The notes beneath the pieces were generated by a model that was not told the origin of the DNA, ran no database searches, and was given only the letters and a program-made list of their open reading frames with translations. From Cupriavidus pauculus (GTDB taxonomy: Bacteria > Pseudomonadota > Gammaproteobacteria > Burkholderiales > Burkholderiaceae): 64,000 nt of DNA. Below are positions 52,280 to 59,989 of the stretch, piece by piece. Positions within the stretch are counted from its first letter, which is position 1, and every line of letters starts with the position of its first letter. The position numbers and the translations under genes are program-made. Location of the stretch: NCBI RefSeq assembly GCF_022179805.1, contig NZ_BPUO01000022.1, positions 1 to 64,000 on the forward strand, written 5' to 3'.

Positions 52280-52313
52280 GGAGTCGTTCCGGGAAAAAGG
52301 GGGCTCGGCGGGC

Positions 52314-53984
52314 TCAGCGCGCCGCGCTGGCCGTGGGCGGCGGGGACGCCGGAGCAAACGTGACATTCCACGCGCGTGGCTGGCCCAGCGGCCAGCCGCC
52401 AAAGTTGCGCACGTAGTTGCGCGCGGCGCTGGTGCGGGTTTCCGAATAGACGAAGATGACCGGCACGTCCTCGCGCAGACGCGCTTCCAGCGTGTCGAAC
52501 ACGGCCTGGCGGCGCACGGCATCGGTTTCCGTCATGCTGTCCGCCAGCAGGCGGATCGCCTCGGGGTTTTCCCAGACCTTGCGGGGCTGCTTGTCCTTGG
52601 GGCCGGTGATCATGTCGTAGGACAGGGACGGGTCGAGCCGTGCCGAGTAGCTGAACGACATCGCCTGGTAGTCGCCGCGGTTATAGCGGTCCAGCAGCGT
52701 GGCCCAGTCCAGCACTTCCACGTCGATACGCAGGCCGGCTTCGGCCGCCATGGCCTGGGTCAGCACCGCGATGTCGAACAGCGAGTTGTAGCGCTTGGTG
52801 GTCAGGATCTTGATGGGCTGGCCGCGATAGCCGGCCTGCGCCAGCAGCTTGCGCGCGCCCTCGACGTCGCGCTCCGGCATGGCCGCCTGCGGCTTGCCGT
52901 AGAACGGGCTGGGACGCGGGATAACCGACCGGCTGGCCCGCGAGCCGCCATTGGTGACGGCATCGACCATTTCCGGCACGTCGAGCGTCATCGCGATGGC
53001 GCGGCGGATGCGCGGGTCCTTGAGCACGGGGTCGCGCGTCTGCAGCAGCAGGCCGTTCAGGCTCATGGTGGGCGTGCTGTCGAGCAGCACGTCCTTGCGC
53101 GCGCGGTAGTCGGGCAGGTCGTTGTCTTCCACGTCGGGAATCACGTCGATGTTGCCCGACAGCAGCGCCGCCTTGGCCGACGACGGATCGGGGATCACCA
53201 TGAACCGGATGCGGGCAATGGCCGGCGTCTTGTTGCCGGTGTTGCCGTCGCGTGCGCCTGGCAGCGGCTGGTAGTAGGGATTGCGCGCCATCTCGATGTA
53301 CTGGCCGCGTTTCCAGTCGGTGATCCGGTAGGGGCCGGTGCCGACGGGCTCGCGCCACTTGCCGTCAGGCCCCAGGGAGCTGCGGTGGTAGATACCGGTG
53401 CCGCCGCAATCGGGCCGTGCCAGCGTCTTCAGGAACAGCGCCGACGGCTTGTCGAGCGTGAAGACCACGGTGGCCGCGTTCCTGGCTTCCACCGACACCA
53501 CCTTCGCCTGGCCGCGTCCGTCGAACTCGGACAGACATCGCCAGTTGTTGGCGGGGGTCATGTAGCGGTTCCAGTTGACGACCACGTCGTCGGCGGTCAC
53601 CGGCGCGCCGTTCTGGAAGCGCAGTCCGGGGCGCAGCGTAAACGTGTAGATCAGGCCATCCGGCGAGGTCGTCACCGACTGCGCCAGCAACGGGCCAACG
53701 GACGTGTCTTCGCGGAATGCCACCAGGCCTTCCACCACGTGCGCCATGACGGCATCGGTATTCACGTCGCGGTTGACGCCGGGGTCGGTCGACCGGATAT
53801 CGGCATTGAGCCGCACGCGCAGCACGTCCTGCGCGGGCTGGGCCCACGCCGGCGCGGCGGCGAAGGTACCGCCCGCCGCCAGCAGCGCCAGGCCGGCGCG
53901 CAGGGTCCTCATCGTCCGCCGAGTCCGCATCGTCATTGTTGTCGTTGTTGTTGTGATTGTCTTCGTGGGGGGTTGTCTCTCCAT
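52314..53984 (-). CDS. Peptide-type ABC substrate-binding protein
   Basis: A 556-residue periplasmic binding protein (SBP family 5). The signal region is unusual: MERQPPTKT is followed by ITTTTTTMTMRTRRTM, a Thr/Met/Arg stretch coded by CAA/ACA-type repeats, before the h-region LRAGLALLAAGGTFA and the AWA cut site. The mature part has QDVLRVRLNADIRSTDPGVNRDVNTDAVMAHVVEGLVAF and the family region around VVNWNRYM. The start is set by GGGAGGA; the nested ATGs (MTMRTRR or MRTLRAG) are possible starts. The ligand is unknown. Confidence 0.9.
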   Translation of the reverse strand: MERQPPTKTITTTTTTMTMRTRRTMRTLRAGLALLAAGGTFAAAPAWAQPAQDVLRVRLNADIRSTDPGVNRDVNTDAVMAHVVEGLVAFREDTSVGPLLAQSVTTSPDGLIYTFTLRPGLRFQNGAPVTADDVVVNWNRYMTPANNWRCLSEFDGRGQAKVVSVEARNAATVVFTLDKPSALFLKTLARPDCGGTGIYHRSSLGPDGKWREPVGTGPYRITDWKRGQYIEMARNPYYQPLPGARDGNTGNKTPAIARIRFMVIPDPSSAKAALLSGNIDVIPDVEDNDLPDYRARKDVLLDSTPTMSLNGLLLQTRDPVLKDPRIRRAIAMTLDVPEMVDAVTNGGSRASRSVIPRPSPFYGKPQAAMPERDVEGARKLLAQAGYRGQPIKILTTKRYNSLFDIAVLTQAMAAEAGLRIDVEVLDWATLLDRYNRGDYQAMSFSYSARLDPSLSYDMITGPKDKQPRKVWENPEAIRLLADSMTETDAVRRQAVFDTLEARLREDVPVIFVYSETRTSAARNYVRNFGGWPLGQPRAWNVTFAPASPPPTASAAR

Positions 53985-54000
53985 GGCTCCTCCCGCGCTG

Positions 54001-55194
54001 CTATGCCGCCACGGCGTGCTGTCGGTCCGCGCCAGCGCCATGGGCTTGCTCGATCTCCATGTCCAGGCGGAAGGTCTGGAAGGTGGGGAACAGCGCAGGC
54101 AGCATCGACACCTCCATCGTTCCTGCCTCGGGCTCCATGACGATCATCGCGACCGTGGCGGACAGGTTGTTGCTGGAGTTCGGGCGCGGCGGCCGGCAGA
54201 CCGACCACGGCGACTCGAAGTCATCGAACAGCGCGCGCTTGATGGTGTCGACGGTGATCTGGCCCACATGTGGCATCACCAGCTGGCGCACGCGTTCGTC
54301 ACGATAGAGCGAATCCGGCATCTTCTGGATGCCCAGCTCGCGCAGCTTGCCCAGTGCCACCGGGCTTTGCCAATGGTTGGCGTGCACGATCACACCCTGC
54401 TGCGGCAGCACCTGGAACGTTTCGTCCGGCGCACATTCGAAGTCGATGCCGATGCCGCCGGCATGGGCCACCATGATGTTATTCGCGGCGGACTTGGCCG
54501 TCACGTAGACCGCCTGCATGGCAAAGGCCAGGCGGCGCTGCTCCAGCACCTTGCGGCGAATCAGCGCCAGCGGCACGCCAAGCTGCCGGTAGTCGCGCTC
54601 GCATTCCAGGTAGTTCGCCGTGATCGAGATGCCGGCGGCGTTCATGCCGGAGCGCGCCAGCGCGCCGGCCTCGGTGAACGTCAGGTAGTCGGGGCCGTCT
54701 TCACGGTGCACCTTGAGCACGACCGACGATTCGGCGCACTCGGCCTTCCAGTCCCAGTTCTGCGCGTGGATGACGCGGCCGCTGGCGGTGGCTTCCGGCA
54801 GCGCCATCACGCCCGTGCAGCCGTCCGGGTCAAGCGGCACCGGCTGTTGCTGGCGCATGCGCTCGGCCAGCTTGAGTACTTCAGTGCGGGCATTGAGCAT
54901 GACGATCGCGGCATACTCGACCCCGGCGCCCTCGGCGATGCCACGCATCTCGTCGATATAGTTCGCATCGAACGCCGCTATCGTGGGTTCGAACGTGGCA
55001 ACGATCTTTTCCAGTTCTTTCCAGCTAAGCTTGCTCTTTTCCAACTGCTGCGTGTAATGCGCGATGCCGCGCCGGATCCAGGGCGCGGCTTGCTCTCCGT
55101 ACTGACGGCCGCGTTCGCGCGGCGCGCCGCTGACTTCGATGAGCGGGCATTCGGGGGCTTGGGTGGGATAGTTGGATTGGGCTTGGCTGGTCAT
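54001..55194 (-). CDS. C45-family autoproteolytic acyltransferase/hydrolase
   Basis: A 397-residue Ntn-type enzyme of the isopenicillin-N-acyltransferase family. The precursor cleaves itself at Gly125-Cys126 (DGCTGVMAL), and Cys126 becomes the N-terminal nucleophile. HAQNWDW near 143-149 and the FTEAGALARSGMNAAGISITANYL segment are family motifs. It has no signal peptide, so it is cytosolic. It is the first gene of the importer operon, 16 bp before the SBP, and faces the GntR gene. It likely cleaves or forms an amide bond in an imported compound; the substrate is unknown. The ATG at MTSQAQ is preferred to the upstream GTG. Confidence 0.88.
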   Translation of the reverse strand: MTSQAQSNYPTQAPECPLIEVSGAPRERGRQYGEQAAPWIRRGIAHYTQQLEKSKLSWKELEKIVATFEPTIAAFDANYIDEMRGIAEGAGVEYAAIVMLNARTEVLKLAERMRQQQPVPLDPDGCTGVMALPEATASGRVIHAQNWDWKAECAESSVVLKVHREDGPDYLTFTEAGALARSGMNAAGISITANYLECERDYRQLGVPLALIRRKVLEQRRLAFAMQAVYVTAKSAANNIMVAHAGGIGIDFECAPDETFQVLPQQGVIVHANHWQSPVALGKLRELGIQKMPDSLYRDERVRQLVMPHVGQITVDTIKRALFDDFESPWSVCRPPRPNSSNNLSATVAMIVMEPEAGTMEVSMLPALFPTFQTFRLDMEIEQAHGAGADRQHAVAA

Positions 55195-55239
55195 GGATGT
55201 GTGCTTTGGGCGATAAGTCACGGGTGTGTCAGGTGGGTA

Positions 55240-55262
55240 TATAATTCAAAGTGTATTTTGGA
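55240..55262. promoter_or_regulatory. -10 element and imperfect operator before gntR
   Basis: TATAAT at 55240-55245 is a good -10 for the plus-strand GntR gene at 55278. TTCAAA-GTGTAT-TTTGGA (55245-55262) is an imperfect 6-6-6 inverted repeat (one mismatch) on the same spot, so the GntR protein may control its own promoter and the divergent importer operon. Confidence 0.52.
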
Positions 55263-55277
55263 CATACAAAAAAATCA

Positions 55278-56201
55278 ATGAGTATTCCCAACGAGTCGAT
55301 CGGGCGCGGACGGCTGGTGCTGCGTGAGCGGATTGCGGCGTGGATTCGCGATGAAGACCTGCAGGCTGGCGACCGGCTGAACGAACAGCAACTGGCCGAG
55401 ACGCTGGGTGTGTCGCGCACGCCCATCCGTGCCGCGCTGGACGAACTGGAAGCCGAGGGTTTTGTGGAGCGGCGCCGGAACAAGGGCGTGGCGCTGGTGG
55501 CGCCGCCTCCGGTGGCGGCCCCGGAGCAGGGCGCTCCCGCCGGAGAGGACCAGTTGCTGACCCGCATCGCCCACGACCGGCAGCGTGGCGCGCTGGCAGA
55601 CGAGGTGTCCGAGAAGGAACTGATGGATACCTACGGCGAGACGCGCGCCTCCGTGAAGCAGGCGCTGGTACGCCTGGCGGACCTTGGCATCGTGGAGCGC
55701 CGGCTGGGTTACCTGTGGAAGTTCCAGGACGCCGTCTGGTATCGCGAAGCGCGGCTGGAAAGCTACCGCTTCCGCCTGGTCATCGAGCCGGCGGCCATCC
55801 TGGAGCCGACCTTCGCATTGCCCGATGACTGGGCGGCGCGCATGCGCATCCAGCATTCGGCGTTCCTGACCCAGCCGTGGACCGAGGCGTCAGCCGTGGC
55901 GTTCTTCGAGACCAACGCGGCATTTCACGAGGGGCTGGCGCAGGCGTCCGGCAACCGTTTCTTCGTGGATGCGATCCGGCGCCTGAACCGCATGCGCCGT
56001 CTGTCTAACTACGACTGGAAGCATGGCCGCGAGCGCGTGGAGATCAGTTGCCACGAGCACCTGGGCATTCTGGTTGCGCTGGAATCGGGCAACCGCGAAG
56101 GGGCCGCAGCCCTGATGCGCCGGCATCTGGACGTGGCCAGCCGTCTGCGCGGAACAAGCACCGAAGGCGCGGCCGAGGCGGCCGGCAACGCCGGGGAATG
56201 A
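55278..56201 (+). CDS. GntR/FCD-family regulator with two winged-helix domains
   Basis: A 307-residue regulator. The first winged helix is typical GntR (LAETLGVSRTPIRAALDELEAEGFVERRRNKG). A second, similar unit follows at about residues 90-150 (DEVSEKELMDTYGETRASVKQALVRLADLGIVERR). The C-terminus is an FCD-like all-helical domain (RLVIEPAAILEP...FHEGLAQASGNRFFVDAIRRLNRMRRL). The second gene at 59059 has the same three-part layout. It should be the local sensor of the importer and C45 operon. Confidence 0.88.
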   Translation: MSIPNESIGRGRLVLRERIAAWIRDEDLQAGDRLNEQQLAETLGVSRTPIRAALDELEAEGFVERRRNKGVALVAPPPVAAPEQGAPAGEDQLLTRIAHDRQRGALADEVSEKELMDTYGETRASVKQALVRLADLGIVERRLGYLWKFQDAVWYREARLESYRFRLVIEPAAILEPTFALPDDWAARMRIQHSAFLTQPWTEASAVAFFETNAAFHEGLAQASGNRFFVDAIRRLNRMRRLSNYDWKHGRERVEISCHEHLGILVALESGNREGAAALMRRHLDVASRLRGTSTEGAAEAAGNAGE

Positions 56202-56235
56202 CCCGCCGGCGCCCGTCGTCGGCTGCCGGCGGGCC

Positions 56236-56661
56236 TCAGGAAAGCTTGTAGCTGGTGAGGTGGATGCTGGTTTCCGTGGCGCCGATGCCGCGGATCAGCC
56301 GCACGCGCTCCAGCACCGACGCCAGCCCGTCCAGCGTGGCGGCGCGTACTTCGGCCAGCAAGTCCCAGCGGCCATTGGTGTCGTGCAGCGACACCACGCC
56401 CGGTTCTCCCAACAGCCGGGCAATCACTTCACGGGCCTGGTTGCCCTCCACGGCAATGCTCATCCACGCCGTAATCAGGTCCTGCCGCGTCTCCGGCCGC
56501 AACTGCACCGTATAGCCGACGATCACCCCCGACTTTTCCAGTCTCGCCATCCGGTTGGTGATTGTCGTGCGCGCCACGCCCAGCCGGTGCGCCAGTAGCG
56601 CCACACTGGCGCGTGCGTCGGCGCGAAGCTGGGCCAGCAATCTGTGGTCGAAGTCATCCAT
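56236..56661 (-). CDS. Lrp/AsnC-family regulator
   Basis: A 141-residue regulator. The helix-turn-helix is DDFDHRLLAQLRADARASVALLAHRLGVARTTITNRMARLEKSGVI, and the RAM domain is WMSIAVEGNQAREVIARLLGEPGVVSLHDTNGRWDLLAEV. It is divergent from the ornithine-cyclodeaminase-like gene, 135 bp away, and probably senses an amino acid that the enzyme makes or uses. Confidence 0.94.
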   Translation of the reverse strand: MDDFDHRLLAQLRADARASVALLAHRLGVARTTITNRMARLEKSGVIVGYTVQLRPETRQDLITAWMSIAVEGNQAREVIARLLGEPGVVSLHDTNGRWDLLAEVRAATLDGLASVLERVRLIRGIGATETSIHLTSYKLS

Positions 56662-56709
56662 GCGTCGAAATGAAGGTCGTTGTGTCCAGTTTGATGCGAT
56701 GATAGTATT

Positions 56710-56721
56710 TTGTTAGCACAA
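56710..56721. promoter_or_regulatory. Candidate Lrp/AsnC box
   Basis: TTGT-TAGC-ACAA (56710-56721), a palindrome inside an AT-rich stretch (TATTTTGTTAGCACAATAAC), between the divergent Lrp/AsnC and cyclodeaminase-like genes. Its short arms around a central 4 bp are within the usual range for AsnC-type sites. Confidence 0.5.
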
Positions 56722-56796
56722 TAACCACTTCATTTTGATCAGGCGGACGGTGAGAATGGCTCGCAACTTTTCGATTCTCATCACCGGAGCACGCAG

Positions 56797-57861
56797 ATGA
56801 CCCAATTTCTCTCCACTGAACACGTCGCCCGCATCGTCGCCACGCGCGGTATCGCGCATGTGCTGCGCGGCATGGCCGGCTATATCGAGGACGACTACCG
56901 CCGCTGGCAGGAATTCGACAAGTCCGCCCGCTCGGCCAGCCATTCGCCCCAGGGGGTGATCGAGCTGATGCCGACGGCCGACGCCGCGCTGTACAGCTTC
57001 AAGTACGTCAACGGACACCCCGCCAACACGCGTATCGGCCTGCCGACCGTCATGGCTTTCGGCGTATTGGCGGCGGTGGACACCGGCATGCCGCTGCTGC
57101 TCAGCGAACTGACGCTGACCACGGCGCTGCGCACCGCCGCAACGTCGGTGATGGCCGCGCGCCGGCTGGCCCGCGCCGACGCCCGGACCATGGCTTTGAT
57201 CGGCAATGGCGCCCAGGCCGAATTCCAGGCGCTGGCCTTCCATCACCTGCTGGGCATCCGCTGCATCCAGGCCTATGACGTCGATCCGGCGGCCACGGAA
57301 AAGCTGCGCCGCAACCTGGCCGAAGTGCCGGGGCTGGAAGTGCGTGTGTGCACGTCGACCGAGCAAGCCGTGCGCGGCGCCGACATCGTCACCACGGTAA
57401 CGGCCGACAAGGCGTACGCGACGATCCTGATGCCGTCGATGCTCGAACCGGGCATGCACCTCAATGCCGTGGGCGGAGACTGCCCGGGCAAGACCGAACT
57501 GCATCCCGACGTGCTGCGCAGCGGCCGCGTGTTCGTCGAATACGAGCCGCAAAGCCGCATCGAAGGCGACGTGCAGCAGATGCCCGCTGATTTTCCGGTG
57601 ACCGAATTCTGGCGCGTGCTGGCTGGCGAGGTGCCGGGCCGTATCGACGCCGGAGAGATCACCGTGTTCGATTCGGTCGGCTTTGCGCTGGAGGATTTCT
57701 CCGCGCTGCGCTACCTGCGCGACCAGGCTGCCGTCCTGGGCATGGGCGAGCGCGTGGCATTGATTCCCGAATTTGCCGATCCCAAGAACCTTTTCGCGCA
57801 GTTGACGTGCGGCGTGACGGCGCCGTGCACCGAACCCGGGCTGGCCGCCGTCGTCCACTGA
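56797..57861 (+). CDS. Ornithine cyclodeaminase/mu-crystallin-family enzyme
   Basis: A 354-residue NAD-dependent protein. The substrate part has SFKYVNGHPANTRIGLPTV and the Rossmann part has ALIGNGAQAEFQALAF; GADIVTTVTADK is a family segment. Members deaminate and cyclise ornithine, or act on related amino acids (for example EutC in ectoine breakdown), or reduce imines. It is not possible to pick the substrate. It is followed after 36 bp by the AstE-like gene and regulated by the divergent Lrp/AsnC protein. Confidence 0.9.
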   Translation: MTQFLSTEHVARIVATRGIAHVLRGMAGYIEDDYRRWQEFDKSARSASHSPQGVIELMPTADAALYSFKYVNGHPANTRIGLPTVMAFGVLAAVDTGMPLLLSELTLTTALRTAATSVMAARRLARADARTMALIGNGAQAEFQALAFHHLLGIRCIQAYDVDPAATEKLRRNLAEVPGLEVRVCTSTEQAVRGADIVTTVTADKAYATILMPSMLEPGMHLNAVGGDCPGKTELHPDVLRSGRVFVEYEPQSRIEGDVQQMPADFPVTEFWRVLAGEVPGRIDAGEITVFDSVGFALEDFSALRYLRDQAAVLGMGERVALIPEFADPKNLFAQLTCGVTAPCTEPGLAAVVH

Positions 57862-57897
57862 CGCGCCAACCGCTTATCTCCCTTTATTCCTGACGCC

Positions 57898-59022
57898 ATG
57901 AACAGCCAGACCCATACGCTCAAGTCGCCCTCGCCGGGTGTTGCCTTCCAACTGGTCAGCCACCATTTCGGCGCACCCGTTGAAGGCGGCGGGCGCAAGA
58001 TCTACATCCAGGCCGGCCTGCATGCCGACGAGATTCCCGCCATGCTGGTGGCGGTGACGCTGCGCGATCACCTGGTGCGGCTGGAGGCGCAGGGCAGGCT
58101 GCGAGCCGAGGTGGTGCTGGTGTCGGCGGCCAACCCCATCGGCATGGCACAGGGAGTGCTGGGCAACTTCGTGGGCCGCTTCGAGCTGGCCAGCGGGCGC
58201 AATTTCAATCGCGACTTCCCGATGCTGGCGCAGGAGATCGAGCGCGCCGTGGCAGGCCAGCTTACGTCCGACCCGCAGGAGAACGTGCGCCGCATCCGCG
58301 CGGCGTGGCGCGATGCGCTGCTCGCGCGATCCCCGGCGTCGGCGTTTGCATCGCTGCAGCAAACGCTGATGCTGCTGGCGCACGACGCCGACTTCGTGCT
58401 GGACCTGCATTGCTCGCGCGAAGCGGGCATGCATCTCTATACGGGCGACGCCATCTGGCAGGAAGTGGAGCCGCTGGCGCGCTACCTGGGCGCCACCGCC
58501 AGCCTGCTGGCGCTGGACTCCGGCGCGTATTCCTTCGACGAAGCCCACAGCTTCACGTGGTATCAGCTCCAGCAATCGCTGGGCGAACGGTTCCCGATCC
58601 CGTCGGGCAGCATTGCGGTCACGGTCGAGCATCGTGGCCAGCGCGACGTTTCCGACGACCTGGCGCAGGCCGATGCACAGGCGCTGCTTCACTACCTGAC
58701 GTATGTCGGCGCGATCGAGGGCGAGGCACCGCCGCTGCCGCCGCTGCGCCAGCCCGCAACGCCGCTGGCCGGCAGCGAGCAGCTCGTGGCGGCAACCACC
58801 GGCATGCTGGTGTACCGCGCCCGTGTGGGAGACGTCGTGGAGCCGGGCCAGCCGCTGTTCGATATCGTCGATCCGGTTTCGGGCGAGCGCACCACGGTGG
58901 CCAGTGGGTCGCAGGGCGTGTTCTACATGGGGCGCGACACGCGCTTTGTCAGGCCCGGCGACCAGATCGGCCGCGTCTCGGGCTCGCAGGCGCGCCGTAC
59001 TGGCAATCTGCTCGGCCCCTGA
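57898..59022 (+). CDS. Succinylglutamate-desuccinylase/aspartoacylase-family deacylase
   Basis: A 374-residue zinc deacylase. His42 and Glu45 (GLHADEIPAM) and His171 (LDLHCSR) are the metal ligands, and Glu244 (VTVEHRG) the base, in the order of the AstE/AspA group. A ~90-residue C-terminal barrel-like domain (GMLVYRARVGDVVEPGQPLFDIVDP) follows. Relatives remove N-succinyl or N-acetyl groups, such as DoeB of ectoine breakdown. It forms an operon with the cyclodeaminase-like gene and converges with the second GntR gene. Confidence 0.88.
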   Translation: MNSQTHTLKSPSPGVAFQLVSHHFGAPVEGGGRKIYIQAGLHADEIPAMLVAVTLRDHLVRLEAQGRLRAEVVLVSAANPIGMAQGVLGNFVGRFELASGRNFNRDFPMLAQEIERAVAGQLTSDPQENVRRIRAAWRDALLARSPASAFASLQQTLMLLAHDADFVLDLHCSREAGMHLYTGDAIWQEVEPLARYLGATASLLALDSGAYSFDEAHSFTWYQLQQSLGERFPIPSGSIAVTVEHRGQRDVSDDLAQADAQALLHYLTYVGAIEGEAPPLPPLRQPATPLAGSEQLVAATTGMLVYRARVGDVVEPGQPLFDIVDPVSGERTTVASGSQGVFYMGRDTRFVRPGDQIGRVSGSQARRTGNLLGP

Positions 59023-59058
59023 AGCGGGGCAGGGAAGTAGACGGAGAGACCCGACGAA

Positions 59059-59967
59059 TCAGTCGGGCTTTTCGGATTTCAGAATGCTGCGGATACTGGC
59101 CAGCGCCGCGAGCGTATGGTCAAGGTGGGCACGCATCGCGGCGGAGGCGTCGGCGTTGCGGCCCTGTTCGAGCAGGTCCAGCAGATGCATATGCTGCCGC
59201 GCGTGTTCCTCGTACCGTGTGCGTTCGCGCATCGAGCGGTAGGACAGCAGGCGGCGTACGCGGTTGACGCGCCGGATCGTGTCGATGAAGAACGGGTTCC
59301 CCGATCCTTCCACCAGTGACTCGTGAAAGCGCACCCCACGGTCGTGCAACTGATCGGCCGTATCGGTCTGGATGCCACCGTCCAGCAAATGTTGCTCAGC
59401 CGCCCGCAGCCGCGCGATGACTTGCGCGTCGAGCCGGTAGCCGGGTTCCAGCAGCGCGGCAGGTTCCAGTGCCAGGCGCATGCGGTACGACTGCAAGAGC
59501 GAATCAGGCGTGGTCAGCATGGTCGAGAACGTCCAGCCGTAGCCCGGCTTGCGTTCGCCCCATCCCTCCTGCGTGATACGTGTCAGCACGGCGTTGAGCT
59601 GCGTGGCGGTCAGCCCGTATCGTTGCCGCAGGGCGAGTTCCGGAACCTCCGTCGGCAGGGAACCGCCGAGCAGGTCTTCGGCAATCTGGAAATAGGCGTC
59701 GCCAACGAGGTCGGGCTCGGCAAGCCCAAGCTCCGCAGCCAGTTGCGCGGCGGGCTTTTCGACGGGCTGGGCGAGGAAGAACCCCCGGTTCTTTTCGCGC
59801 TTGACCAGACCCTTGTCGTGCAGCATCGCCAGCGCATCATTGACCGGCGTACGCGAGACGCGCAGCTTGTCCGCGAGCATCTGCGCCCGCAGGTGTGCGC
59901 CGACCGGCAAGCGCTCGGTCTGGATCAGCTCGACGATCTGCGTGGCGATGGATCGGTCTTGGGTCAT
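59059..59967 (-). CDS. Second double-winged-helix GntR/FCD regulator
   Basis: A 302-residue regulator with the same order as the one at 55278: a first GntR winged helix (LADKLRVSRTPVNDALAMLHDKGLVKREKNRGFFL), a second one at about 90-150 (LRQRYGLTATQLNAVLTRITQEGWGERKPGYGWTF), and an FCD-like end (YRMRLALEPAALLEPGYRL...FHESLVEGSGNPFFIDTIRRVNRVRRLLSYRSM). It is a distant paralogue, not a copy. It lies 22 bp past the aconitase gene on the same strand, so it may be co-transcribed with it. Confidence 0.87.
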   Translation of the reverse strand: MTQDRSIATQIVELIQTERLPVGAHLRAQMLADKLRVSRTPVNDALAMLHDKGLVKREKNRGFFLAQPVEKPAAQLAAELGLAEPDLVGDAYFQIAEDLLGGSLPTEVPELALRQRYGLTATQLNAVLTRITQEGWGERKPGYGWTFSTMLTTPDSLLQSYRMRLALEPAALLEPGYRLDAQVIARLRAAEQHLLDGGIQTDTADQLHDRGVRFHESLVEGSGNPFFIDTIRRVNRVRRLLSYRSMRERTRYEEHARQHMHLLDLLEQGRNADASAAMRAHLDHTLAALASIRSILKSEKPD

Positions 59968-59989
59968 GGTGTCGTGCGGCGTGGCAACG

